This document shows, in pieces, positions 12,827 to 23,987 of a DNA stretch of 64,000 nt. The position numbers and the translations under genes were made by a program. Source of the stretch: Acarospora socialis. Taxonomy: Eukaryota > Ascomycota > Lecanoromycetes > Acarosporales > Acarosporaceae. The DNA lies in NCBI GenBank assembly GCA_025617375.2, contig JAMYGW020000019.1, positions 1 to 64,000 on the forward strand, written 5' to 3'. Position 1 is the stretch's first letter. Each line of letters begins with the position of its first letter. The notes under the pieces are model-generated. The model was given only the letters and a program-made list of their open reading frames with translations, did no database searches and was not told where the DNA came from.

Positions 12827-14450
12827 TGATGTTTGATTTTGATGAGATGATATTTTTCTATATATTTATTGTTGCATTTATGTTAAAGTGCTGAGATTGT
12901 TTAGACAGATGTATGAGTTTATATTTTTGTGATGCAAAAATAAAATCATGAATATATAATCAGCACAGACATATATCATATGCTACAGTGAGTGTTCTAC
13001 AGTTTTTCTTTATGCTTTTGTTATATATTAATAGATTGATATTATTAACAAAATTTAATGTGAATATCTTTGTATTTTGTGTCTCACAGTCACTGAAAAG
13101 CTCAGTATTGAAAAAGAAAAAAGAGAATAAATAAAACTGAGATGTTCTGAAATATATTGATATTAATTTAATGCAGAGACATTATTTTCTCATTAAAGAT
13201 CAAAATAATTATTTATTTCATAAAAAAGTTGACAGTTTATTTAATTAACTTTTTCAAAATATTTTTTTGACATAAATTGTGTAATAATCTTTTGTAATTT
13301 ACATGATCAAATATTTCTGTCATATTTAAACTGAATACTGTTGTTATATTCTTTTCATTATTGCTTCAAATAGTGTGCATCTGTTTCACCAGTAATTTAA
13401 GTGCTATTTTTGCAGATTTTTGTCAATGAGCTTTTATTTATGTGATCAATAAAAGCTGATGTTGTTTTACAAAATGATTAATTCTTATTGTCATGATTAA
13501 CTTCAGAATATTATTTAAAATATTGAGTAATGCTATTGAACAATATATCTTTAAATTAGTATAATTCTTTTAGTTAAATTTGTGCAGAATTATGATGTTA
13601 ATTTTTCTAAAAATTTTGAATAATATCTGAGCTTCAAGCAGACATTAAACAGATGATGCATCTAATTAATAATTGCTTCAGTTTTTCTCTCAGCACTCTG
13701 TTGAGTATTTGAGAAATGTTTGATGCTTTATTAATAACTGATCATTGAATGATCTTCTTTATTCTTTCTTTGCTTATTGTTGATGTAATTTTCATTGATG
13801 ATGAATATGTTGTGAGATTAATGTCTATTAGATCTGTTTATAAAGATGAAAGAAAGAATTTTTTTTTTAAAAATTACTGTTGTTATAGGATCTTGACCAC
13901 TAAGGCAAAAGGCCCGCCTGACCGCAAGGTCAGGTTCTAAGTGAATATATAGTGCAGGTGCGCAAAACACGACCATAACATCTGTTGTCAGTTCAGATAT
14001 TTTGTCATTGTGTTGACAGTACAGCAATGAGAATTGTGAGAAATTCTTCTGAATTTTGCTGTTTATTCTGATTTATTTAATCAGTCTTCAGATAAATCTC
14101 TTATTGCTGACTTCATGAGTCATCTGTCTGTAGTGAAATTATTTAATTTTGTCAATAATTTTATTTTTTTGATCTATCAATCTGATATATTTTCTTTCAG
14201 ATCTATTACTGTCATCTTCTTTTTGTTACAGTATTGTTGCAGATTTGTGTTCAAAAGAATTCAAAGTATTCTGAGATGTGAGCTCATGGCACTTGTCTTC
14301 TTAATGAGTTTCTGAATGATTTTCAGCATTTTTTCTGTGAATGTCTCTATTTTCTGTGTTGTGCTTAGAGATTGAAGTGATGTCAAGTGAGTGCTTAGAT
14401 GTTGTAACAGTGTCTCTTTGCACATTTTGTTTTTCATGCTCTTTATCTTC
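12827..14450. other. AT-rich tract with one solo LTR and no recognisable gene
   Basis: Very AT-rich sequence runs from the end of Copia fossil 2 to an abrupt change of composition near 14430-14460. Short open frames exist but look random. Apart from the 100-bp solo LTR at 13881-13980 I can assign nothing; it may be another decayed transposon. Confidence 0.55.
13881..13980 (+). repeat. About 100-bp solo LTR-like repeat, copy A
   Basis: It begins TGTTATAGGATCTTGACC and ends CGACCATAACA. It is close to identical to the elements at 23804-23913 and 61355-61462, sharing the core actaaggcaaaaggcccgcc and the hairpin cctgaccgcaaggtcagg. Flanks are actgt and tctgt (4 of 5 bases equal), as expected of an eroded 5-bp target duplication. 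Confidence 0.8.
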
Positions 14451-16320
14451 TGAGGAGGGTCAAGATGATCTTGAGATCCAGTGTGATGAGTATTGGGAGG
14501 TGATCAGAGCTCTGGTGTAGCGCCATCTCCACACTGCATGAGCGCAGCCGTTGCGCAACCCAGTGCTGTCCCCAGCTCAGGAACATATCTTTGTATTCTG
14601 GGTTGGAATCTTGCTTTGCTAAATGCTTAGTCGGGAACGTCTCCTCGAAGATAGAATGGTCATCCGATAACGGCACTGGCTGCTCACGTCACGACCCACA
14701 GAGCTATCGAGATAATCTCCGAGTATCTCTCTTGCCCCCAGCCAGCCATCCCAAACTAAACACGATAGGCACTGCTTAATGGGCGACACAGATTGAAAGC
14801 TGCCGAACGCCGCTATGATGAGAATGATCGTGGTGGACAATTGAATTGTACCCTTTTGAGCCGAATAGTAAGTGCCGTGTCCACAACAAAATTCTATGTC
14901 ATTTGTGTCCGGCTTCTGACGGCGAAGTATATTGGAAAATTCGGTACTATGATCTTGTTTCCGACGACGAAAGTGTTGAGGCCTGGGTGATGCAAATGAG
15001 TACGAATAAAGCGGGGCCTAGTGCCTCGACTGCTCCGCCACAGAGATCTGGTAAATGCCCTGGATAGTTTCGAGGACTGGGAGAAAAGAAGCTCGATTAA
15101 GAGAGCACTCTTAGGTCTCGAAGATCTCATTCCATCGATCAAGGTCTTCCACGAGAACTGCATCTAGCTTCGCATAGAAGCGAACACTATCCAAAACCTT
15201 CCTCTCAATGATAAATCCAAGTCAACCTACAAGGCAATGTGCGATCACTGGACAGCAGCCGAGATGACTTTGGAGGAGATTCGAGAAGGGGGCGTTTAGA
15301 GAAGTTACCCTTGAGCGACCAGACCTAGCGGTTCGCTTTGGTTTCATTCAGGTGCTCCTTGCTATATCTTCGGCAACGACTCTCCTCCTGTTCAGTTCAT
15401 TACGTGAACTGGTGAACCCTGTCTACAAGAATAAGCTTTTATGGTGCGCGTACTCGCTTGGCTTCAAATTGATGAAGATAACGAATCGAGTGAGGAATGT
15501 TCTACCAGGTCTCGCATCGTCGTCCAGAGCCGAGATGGTGGCATCTCCTGAACATGCAGCGTTAGTTGAGCGGCAAACTCAATATACACAGGTGATGCCG
15601 CGCCAATCAACGGAGTCTCAGATCAATTACAGGGAGTGGAATTGACCTGGAGCCCATTCAGCCTCCCGAGCTTTGATGGGAGCGACTCCGAAGATGGAGG
15701 TGGTGAATCGGAGAATCAATGACGACAAAGCTTGACGAGTTTGAAATTCCGTTGGCTCGAGTCCCGGGACTGGGGCGTTCGACATGAGCGGTGATCATTT
15801 CCGGAGCCTGAGCGGTGGACGAGGACGATGGGAATCGACTATCAACTGCCATTGACTGAAACCGAACGAGAACTTTGAGCACGACCTCAACAAGCCAACG
15901 GTCTTTCTCTGAGCTCCAGGATCCAGAGTCTAGACGCATGGATGGCGACGACGGACGTCAATACCTCGCAATTGAAAATTGACCAACTTCTGCGGATAGC
16001 TGGGCCGAACGCCATTCCTTCGCCCCTCTCGAGCTGCCAGATATAGGTACGAGACGGGCGCCGTCTACCCCCCTCGCTCGATCGGCTTGATAATAAACAT
16101 ATCCGGTGTTATTGAAGCCCAGAGTCGCCGCCTGAATAGAGCAATCATGAATCTTTGGTACTACAGTTATATACAATCTTGCTGTTATCAAAATATTCTG
16201 AGAAGATGTGTCAGAAATACTAGAGTTTTAGATCATCTCTTTAAATTAATTCTGGACTCTAAATTAATAATAACATCATTCAACTGCATGCTTTGACCTC
16301 TACATTTCACATTTACTAAT
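14450..16320. other. Normal-composition segment, decayed coding traces only
   Basis: GC content returns to ordinary levels. Short open pieces such as 14846-15067 (+), a stretch near 15075-15165 reading RALLGLEDLIPSIKVFHENC, and 15352-15645 (+) have protein-like composition. They lie in different frames, lack a clear start or splice pattern, and match no family I can name. The best reading is the remains of one or more host genes. From about 16090 the sequence becomes AT-rich again just before the GC-rich island. Confidence 0.4.
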
Positions 16321-16379
16321 TTTTTATTGTGTATAGATCTTGGGATGTGTCAATACCGTGTCAGAAATGTGTGAAATGT

Positions 16380-17560
16380 TTGAGAGCCCGCTCGTGGACA
16401 GTATGGTCATGCACAACACGGACACACTTGACCTTCCCGACGAAGGAGATCGAGCCCGAGCAGTACTTCAACTCGGCGATCCACACCATCAACTTCGGCG
16501 CGTGGACGGCCGACCCCAGGCTCAAACTCGGGCTCCAGATGCTGAGGCAGTCCATGTCCCTGACGCCGATCAAGGGCGATGCCACCATCGTGCCCATGGG
16601 CGAGAACAAGCCCCTGGTCACCACGCCATTCATGGACGTCGTGATGGAGCACCCCACTGACGCGTGCCCGATCGCGTTCCGAGGCAGGTACATGGTTGCC
16701 GCCTTCATCAACAGGACGCTCAACGACGAGGACGCTTGCACGGTCTCGAAGGAGTTCGCCGACTCGAAGGCGTTCGCGTGGTCGGGCTACATCAACTACC
16801 CCCTGCCCAGGGACGGCCACATCAGGGTCAGGTTGGTCCTCAGCAACCAGCCCTGGTGGAAGCCCGCGATCGACGGCGTGCTCGTGGACGTGAAGATGAG
16901 GAAGGTAGGTGACTTGATAGCAGTCGTGTACGTGGCCTTGAAGAGGTTGAGGGTCGGGGACAAGCTCACCACCACTCACGGCCTCAAGTTCACCGTCGAG
17001 GAGATAATCCCGTACGCGGACATGCCCGGGAAGACGAGACCACAGGCAAGGACTTCAAGCCGAACTGTCCACGAAGAACATCACGAGGGGGCTTGGGGGT
17101 CAGATCCGGTCCATGGCCGCCGTCACGAACATGGTCGACGCCCGCTCCCGAACGGTTACGTCGTTGTGAACGGGGAGAAGCTTAGCATCAAGGACACGGA
17201 CGGCTCCACGAGGATCGTCAGGGCCACGTACGGCATCATGAGGATTTTGCAGCTCAGGCGCGTGGCTGCGATCAAGCACCACTTTCCTTCCACGAACTTC
17301 CTGTCGATGGCGGTCCCGAGGGGCAGGTACAGGCAGGGCACGCCCAGGCTCGGCGAGGGCGAGTTAGTCGCGATGTTGATGCAGGGCATGCCCTCATGCG
17401 TGTCTTCGCCTGGTGTTCGGGCTGCAACAGGACGGTGATCGGCTGCGACTGCCCGATGCCGAAGCCGCCCGCGATAGAAACCCAGAGCAGGTACTCGTTA
17501 GTGATGCTCTCCGTGTTCGCGGACGTTGAACTCCTCGGGGACCACCCGGATCGCGCTTGA
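16380..17560 (+). pseudogene. Fossil: divergent RNA polymerase second-largest (beta/RPB2) subunit, C-terminal part, probable viral origin
   Basis: The piece shows, in family order, an E-D pair in LNDEDACTVSKEFADSKAF (like the QEDSMIMNQ region of RPB2), GDKLTTTHGLKFT (like GDKFASRHGQKGT), an ADMP after it (like EDMP), RGRYRQGTPRLGEGE (like EGRSRDGGLRFGEME), and a Cys pair pattern resembling the C-terminal zinc site. Normal RPB2 proteins are about 1100-1200 aa; only the C-terminal third to half is here. Divergence is too great for the host's own Pol I, II or III subunit. GC content is far above the surroundings. The fossil is broken, with about two or more breaks. Nucleocytoplasmic large DNA viruses or a virus-like element are the likely source (inference). 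Confidence 0.7.
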
Positions 17561-17565
17561 GTTCA

Positions 17566-18443
17566 TTACGCTGACATGATGACAGCCCTCTCCATTATCG
17601 CGACGGTGTTCGAGTCCACGGTCTTCCACAGGTCCGGCATCGCGTCCTTTACCAAAACCATGCCCGGGACCGACGACCTGCTCAGGCACGGCTCCACATA
17701 CGTGGACTTGACCACGTCCATCTCGTCCTGGTCCATGTTCGGGTTCCCGTTCGCGACCGGCACCATGGCACCGCCTTCGATGGCATTCAGCTTCCCGTCC
17801 GAGTACAAGAGGTCGACGGTGGGCTCCTTCAACCTCATGGTCCTGAACTGATTCACCAGTACCACCCCGTCGCTGGGGGTGGGCTCCAAGTCGAGCTGGA
17901 TCTTGGACGGCACCCTGTCCCAGATCTGCCTGTAGACCATGTCCGGCTTCTCGGTCCTGGACGCGATCCTGTACCCGTTCATGGTCTCCGGCAGCTTCGT
18001 GGTGTCGTTCATAGCCAAGGTGTCGATGTAAACCAGCGACCCGTCCATCATCATCTCAGCAACGGGAACATCGGGCGTCCTTGACAACTGGTCCAGGTCC
18101 CTGTAGGTGATGTTGATCATGCACGACACCACCGTCAGCTCCGGGTCCGTGACGCAGACCAGTACCCGAACGTGTAGCAGAAGACGTACACCTTCACGCC
18201 GTCGGCCTTGGCCATGAACCTGCCCTTGTACCCGCACATGTCCGCGACGTCCACCACGACGTAGTCGCTAGACCTGACGCCGATCATGAACTCCGAGTCG
18301 ACCTCGTTCCCCATCGAGGACACAGTGCCGACCGTACCCATGGCTATGCACAAGATCGTCCCCACAATCGTGCTGGTGGCCGCGCCTTCGATCTCGAACT
18401 CGGCGGCGTACGGGGTGCTGTGGTCGGTTTTGTAAGGTTTCAT
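17566..18443 (-). pseudogene. Fossil: GC-rich coding relic of unknown function, partner of the RNA polymerase fossil
   Basis: Two overlapping minus-strand open pieces (17566-18237 and 18135-18443) share the high GC and codon style of the adjacent polymerase relic and point towards it. Composition is protein-like (for example QIWDRVPSKIQLDLEPTPSDG), with one hydrophobic stretch near the start of the outer piece. I do not recognise a family. A faint resemblance of CGYKGRFMAKADGVKVYV to the N-terminal GGYFIVNGSEKV region of RPB2 is too weak to claim. It is probably broken (about one break) and of the same foreign origin. Confidence 0.45.
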
Positions 18444-18509
18444 AGAAGCAGTATTTGGTAGATAGAATTGTTGCTAGCCTTCGTAAAAGGAGAAGGTATA
18501 CGCTATTAT

Positions 18510-18918
18510 AAGGTAGTCTCTAATTCCGGTAGAACACAATTTGCTAGTCATAGACCACTGGTTTACTATCGTAGACCACCCACCCCTAATCGGGTAGTGA
18601 TTCCAGGCGTCCACGCCTAAATCCACGCCTAAATCCACACACCTAAATCCACACCTAAGATTACTAAGAGTTCTGGACAACTTCTAAAAAATTTGAACAA
18701 CAAAATGTATGACTCTGTTCTCTGTGATGTCACTGTCCTTCCTCTTTACGAAGTATAGTCAGTGGGTTCAGGTCTGAATTCAGGTGTGGAGTTAGGCATG
18801 GATTTAGGCATGGATTTAGGCGTGGACGCCTGGAATCACTACCCGATTAGGGGTGGTCTACGATTAGTAAACCAGTGGTCTATGACTAGCAAATTGTGGT
18901 CTACCGGAATCAGGGACC
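18510..18918. mobile_element. hAT-type MITE, copy 1 (long inverted repeats, 8-bp target duplication)
   Basis: The 409-bp element is flanked by perfect 8-bp repeats gctattat (18502-18509 and 18919-18926). Its two halves are inverted repeats of about 150 bp running from ATTCCGGTAGA through a shared block (tagaccactggtttac) to arrays of a roughly 12-bp unit, ttaggcatggat. The sister copy is 46296-46811. An 8-bp duplication points to hAT transposase. No coding capacity is visible; the 62-codon frame at 18762-18950 just reads the repeats. Confidence 0.85.
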
Positions 18919-18926
18919 GCTATTAT

Positions 18927-19640
18927 TCCTCGCGAAGACTGGCTTACTAAGCATGCTAGTTACGCGAAATCTCGCGAGGGGGTTTTTAACCCTCGCGAAC
19001 CGAAGTGGGTTTACAGCAAGGAAGGAGATGCTGCTGATAGGAAGGGGGAGAAATGGCCACTTATAGATTAGGAAGTCATGTTAGCTTGTATGTAGTATAT
19101 TGATCGATCGATTTTCCATGTGCCTATGTTATAGTTATATACATTCATTCCCTGAGTGTGCCCTAACTCCACCATAATGGTTGGTCGAAAGTTTCTCCTT
19201 CAGGCCATAAAGGACGACCTAGTAACTAGTATACTACCTACGAGTCAATTCAGCTAGAAGGTCCTGACCCATTGTCCTATCTTGAGTCAGAGCGTATGAA
19301 AGATCTCTTGTACTTAATTAAGTGTGAGGTGAGCTCAACCATCGAGCCTGCAAAGGCGACTAGCACCATTACCAACAACCCTCTCAAGCATGCACAGAAT
19401 GAATAGATTGTATTGACCATAACTAGAAGAGATTTACCAGTGAGCTGTGAGGAGACAAGAGGCGAAGAAAGACACAAAAGCTGCAAATCTAGGCATGTGG
19501 TGTGCGCCAGCAAGACCCTGTATAGCCTAGGGATTTAGTTTAGGACTCTGCGGAAGTAGTAAAGGAAGTATGACAGTAGTGTTCTTCCTATCCCATCATC
19601 GTCAAGCGGCTCCAACTTTCGAAATGTCAGTGGCACTGAA
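18927..19640. other. Intergenic, nothing recognised
   Basis: Sequence has ordinary composition. I see no supported coding region, RNA or repeat between the MITE and the decayed gene at 19654. Confidence 0.5.
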
Positions 19641-19653
19641 AGTGATAAGACTA

Positions 19654-20192
19654 TCAAATATTCCATACCAGGTCCAATGCAATCACAACGTCCATAGGGA
19701 AAACCCTGCAAGTCAAAGTGTTCATGACTCGCTTGCCGCTTCGAAGGTCAGCAAATGAGAACAACAGTTTTGCGCTCAAAGTGCCGCCAGCATTTAAGCC
19801 AACCTTGTCCCAGTCAGTCACCATGGCTTGCACATTGTGTTAAGAGGGGGAAGGACCACCTCTGTGTTGAACGCAGTGCCACCAGCGTTGACAATGAATT
19901 TTTGGATATCCATATACAACGCTATTAAATCCTGTACGTTCGGTTCGACGATTTCCATCTCCAGTATAGATTTACGCTTATCAAAGGATACGCCGAATTT
20001 GTGAGACGTCATCACTACATGAAACCTATAGTATAATAAGTGATAGCTTTCAAAGACTTATTGCACAGAATATCTTACTTTGAGTGATCTCTTGAGGCAG
20101 TGATGGCTCTGGCCGGACAAGGTAAGCAGAGGTGTTGTGCAGAGAAGAACAGATGCAAGTCTCAGAGCATGAACCTGAGCACTTATATACCG
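19654..20192 (-). pseudogene. Decayed small secreted-protein-like gene with an internal duplication
   Basis: On the minus strand a TATA-like gtatataag lies at about 20182-20190. It is followed by a leader-like hydrophobic stretch (LRLASVLLCTTPLLTLSG, about 20090-20155), a plausible 53-nt GT-AG intron (20078-20026), and an exon with EPNVQDLIALYMDIQKF and NAGGT. Further on, in another frame, comes a related block, NVQAMVTDWDKVGLNAGGT, ending in a stop at 19654-19656. The two NVQ...NAGGT blocks look like a tandem domain duplication. The leader lacks a matching in-frame ATG and the blocks are out of frame with each other, so at least two frameshifts are needed to explain it. It is a host pseudogene or a poorly assembled gene; I know no family name. 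Confidence 0.45.
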
Positions 20193-22399
20193 ACAGACAT
20201 AACCTCATGTACGTCCTAACCAGCCTCATTTAGGTAGCAGCAGCGCCAATACTGATGCTCCAGTAGCAAATCAATGAAGTCTGGGCACCGATCCCTATGT
20301 GTCAACCCCATTAGCGCTGCCACCACAGCTCATCTCAAGTGGTTATGACTCTGAGTCAGAGGAAGGCGCAATATGACACTACTTCCGGCAACAAAAGCAA
20401 GACCAATAATGCTGCGCCAGTAAGAAAATCTATGCAGTCTTCAACCGCAGCATCGCCACCTGCAGCTCATCTTAAGTGGTTATGCCTGTGAGTCAGAGTC
20501 TAGCAGCAAAGACAAGACCAATAGTGTTGCTTCATTAACGAAAACTATGGTCTGAGCCCTGATGCTGATGTGTTGACAGCCTTAGCATCGCCACCCGCAG
20601 CTCATCTTGAGCGTTTCACTTATACAGCCATGCCATTCTCTAGTTCGGCAATAGAGTAGGTTGAGCTGAGCGCCAATGAGTGTGACCCAATAACAACCAC
20701 CTTGATTGGGCGTTGAGACTTGCAAGTGTTTCTTCCAGGATCACTTGATTGGAAGGCAATGCAAATAAAGTCTGGCCACCGGGCACTGCTGAGCCACTTC
20801 CATAACTGTTAGTGACTTTCATTGCTCAGCACAGTTGCACTGCAGCAACCGTATCTTTGCCTTCCGGTATGCCGCTTGGTTCCAGTTGACCCATAATGGA
20901 GGTGTGCGTATGTACCATAAGTGGAAGATTACTGCGGCGGGATCGAAGCAGCCTTGGACTACCTACCTTACAGAGGCTATACGTACCAGTTATGCTGTTG
21001 AGCGCAGAGGAGGGGTCACAAGCCATCCTATGCCCTTGTCGGGGCCAAAAAGAATCCAGTCTTACTGGTCTCTGAACCCTTCAACGTGTAGCAGCTCGGG
21101 GGTCTGATTTCGGCGCATGCCGCGCAAAGGAGTCATTTGCGGATCGCCTGTCCACCAGCCATCAGCGTGGGCTGAGTGTTTTTAGTTGTTGCATGCCAAT
21201 CTATCATAATCCATACCAAGCAAGCAAACTGATGATTAGACCGTTTGCAGGAGCTGTGCTCTTCAAACAAAGTAGAACGGTAGCAACCTGGAAGCAGAGT
21301 CATTATGTCAGCGGCCATGCTCTCAGGGTTGCAAAAGTGCAGCCATTGCCACTCTGACAACCTCAATTCACAGTAACAGTTGGTTAGTGTTTAATGATCC
21401 CCAATCAGCAACAATGGCGATACCTATCTTGGCATTCAGTCAAAAGATTATACTCGGTGTTATACATCAAGATATGTCTTGTCATACACACATAATATAA
21501 TCCTTATTGCTCGTTCATTGACATCTAGACGGCGAAAGAGTTGAACATCACACTAGCAGCCATACGTTAGGTGCAGTGCAAACAACATTGAGAATGACAT
21601 GAGCAGGTGTACAGTATCGAAGGCAGAGTTTGTGAAGAGCCGTGGCAACGTAGTGTGGAGAACCGGAGGATACTTCTCCGGAAACCTCTTTGCATAGCTA
21701 GTTAGAGGAAACGTACGGTAAGCATATCGATAGATGGAAAGTCTTGTCCGAGACCGACGTATGAGATCAGCAAGAAGGGAGATAGAGATGACAAGATACC
21801 TGGGTCCATATCTGAGCCATGGTACGTCCATTACTCTATGAGTACCTTACTCATATTTTGGCGGAGGCACCGTACTGTGGAAGGCGTTTTGCCGTTGCCT
21901 TGGTCATTTTCGGTCACTAGACCGCATGCTGATGCGGGGTCAGCGCCAGACTGTGAGCTTAATCTACAACTATTACCTTGATAGTGAACCCTAACGCACG
22001 CCTATGTACTACCTTACCTACTTCAGTACCTTAAGGTTTCTTTTACTTGTTAGGATGCTGGTCAACTTCTCCATACTAAGATATTGTCTGAGTCCGAATC
22101 AACGCTATTATTGAACTCTGCACGTATCTCCACCAATCGGCGCATACTTCTGCAGGTCATGACAGTTTGTACGGTTAGGTGGTTGTGGTACCTGAGTAAG
22201 CTGCGCTATAGCAGTGGAACGGTGTGTCGCAGCGGGAGTGCTTCGCGCATGTCAATTTTTGTGATATCAGTATTGAACGGTGAGTGGTCCAACAGGAGAG
22301 ATCTTTCTTTTGATCTACCTCTATACCACCACGAGTAAGGGTTGTGTCTACATGTGCTCGTCAGCCTTCGAGGACTTTGCAGAGGCCCGTGCTAAATTC
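20193..22399. other. Intergenic with a degenerate 136-bp repeat
   Basis: Three imperfect copies of a block around cagctcatctcaagtggtta occur at about 20314-20360, 20450-20500 and 20584-20612, spaced 137 and 135 bp. Related text (caagaccaatagtgttgc) recurs between them, indicating an old tandem array. Scattered open frames elsewhere (for example 20640-20822 and 20826-21026 on the minus strand) have no supporting start, splice or family evidence. A 100-N gap follows at 22400. Confidence 0.45.
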
Positions 22400-22499
22400 N
22401 NNNNNNNNNNNNNNNNNNNNNNNNNNNNNNNNNNNNNNNNNNNNNNNNNNNNNNNNNNNNNNNNNNNNNNNNNNNNNNNNNNNNNNNNNNNNNNNNNNN
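22400..22499. other. Assembly gap (100 N)
   Basis: A run of exactly 100 N, the usual placeholder for a gap of unknown size. Confidence 1.
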
Positions 22500-22570
22500 G
22501 AGAAAGCTTCATAGGAAGCTGCAGCTGTTGAGAAATTCACTTCAGTAAGTGAATGAGTGAGAGTTGTCTT

Positions 22571-23237
22571 CTAGTCATAACGCCGCCTTGATGTCTTTGG
22601 TCGAGATGATGATCTCAGGACCCTTGTTGAAGCAGCTGAGGATAGCTTTCTATGTCTTGATCTATTCTGAGCTACAACTACTCCATGATCAGTGACAAGA
22701 GGAGGATTAGTGGCGTTAAGTTCTCTTTCCCTTGCCATTAAATGCCTGAGAATCTCGTTGATTGCTGAGAGTTCTTTTCTCAGATTGCTCTCTAAATCCT
22801 GAAACTTGAGCTCAGTGTCCCGCTTTAGTTGTGAGAAATTGGTATTGTAATGTGTCATTATAGCAGAGTTTTCAGTGCTCATCTCCTCTTTCAGATGTTC
22901 CAAATCAGAACACTTTTTTACATTCAATTGCTTCTCCATAAAGTCCAGTCGTGTACGAATCCAATCTGTAAGGGTACTGGTGTTCTGAAACATCTGATTG
23001 TGAAGTTGTTGTAATTGCTGTGTGTGTTGTTCATGGCAATTCTGCATAGACTGCTGAACAGATATTTTAATCAGCTCTACCCAATTGTCATTGTTATACA
23101 CTGAGTCTTGCCCACTAATGCCCCGGTTGACAGGAGCAGCACGCCTAGCAAAATGATTTAGTGAGTATTTGATGTTTCAAGAAGAGTAGAACCTACAAGC
23201 TGTTATTTGGGTTTTGCCACTGTGGCAGCGCAGCCAT
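22571..23237 (-). CDS. Coiled-coil protein of unknown function, two exons, about 204 aa
   Basis: Predicted exon 1 is 23237-23197 (MAALPQWQNPNNS) and exon 2 is 23144-22571. They are joined across a 52-nt intron (23196-23145) with GTAGGT donor, ctcactaaat branch region and TTTTGCTAG acceptor; joining gives one continuous 204-aa frame. The middle (about residues 35-145) is rich in Gln, Glu, Leu and Lys with heptad-like spacing (for example TELKFQDLESNLRKELSAI), so a long coiled coil is likely. The tail is basic and Ser/Arg-rich, and ends RRRYD. There is no signal peptide or membrane segment. I recognise no family; a structural or nuclear role is only a guess. It lies 751 bp from another minus-strand coiled-coil gene. 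Confidence 0.6.
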
Positions 23238-23803
23238 TTCTGTAATTTGCCTAATGAGTAAGAGTAGTGAAGGTGAGAGATGGTTTAAGAGAGGGAATGA
23301 AGGCATTCAACTTAGTACTGATAGACAACAGAGTATCTTTACGCATGAGCAAAGAGTGACAATATCAATAGTTATCTGAAGATCATCTTTTAAAGTATTA
23401 AAATTAGAATGCTTGTTTGTGGCTTATTCTTTCTGCTTACTCACATTTATGGCTTTAACAGAATTAATTTGACAGACTGTCTTCTGAGAAACACGCTATG
23501 GCAGTGTGTAAGCTGATGAAGAATTACAGTGAGGAGGTGTTCTATGTCCAAGAATAGCACAGACCACCATCATATGAAATGACTCTCATTGACCGTTGAC
23601 CATCTTCAGAGAAAGGCAATCTGGAAAAGCTTACCTATTTTCTCTACTTATTGTCAAGCATCCAGCCACTACAGTACAAACTACCTGTAAGAAGAATTGC
23701 ATTATCATGTGTCTCAAAGTTATGTCGTGCATCCAATTTTATAGGATTTCTCTACAACTTAGATAGTGAAGCTTCAATTCTCTATCACAGTATCACCTGA
23801 GAC

Positions 23804-23913
23804 TGTTACGGTCGCGCGCGACGCGCAACCTGCACATTCACTTATACATTCACTTAGAACCTGACCTCACAGTCAGGCGGGCCTTTTGCCTTAGTGGTCG
23901 AAAGATCCTAATA
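23804..23913 (-). repeat. About 110-bp solo LTR-like repeat, copy B
   Basis: This copy is inverted relative to 13881-13980 and 61355-61462. The plus strand starts TGTTACGGTCGCGCGCG and ends GATCCTAATA. It is flanked by perfect 5-bp direct repeats gagac (23799-23803 and 23914-23918). It sits in the intergenic space between two coiled-coil genes. Confidence 0.9.
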
Positions 23914-23987
23914 GAGACACCATGCAAGCCTCAACTTCCTAAGTACAAATAGAACCATTAGGTAGAGTTTATTGTACAGTTTTGTGA

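Noticed and set aside
14450-16320. A second HeLo-like or DUF3723-like gene
   Set aside because: A single short phrase looked similar but no ordered set of motifs followed.
16407-16979. 190-codon minus-strand frame
   Set aside because: It is the GC-rich antisense shadow of the polymerase relic, with Asp/Gly/His/Val-rich composition and no family signal.
22280-22531. ORF crossing the 100-N gap
   Set aside because: The frame across a gap of unknown size is meaningless; the same applies to those at 40439-40859 and 63371-63961.
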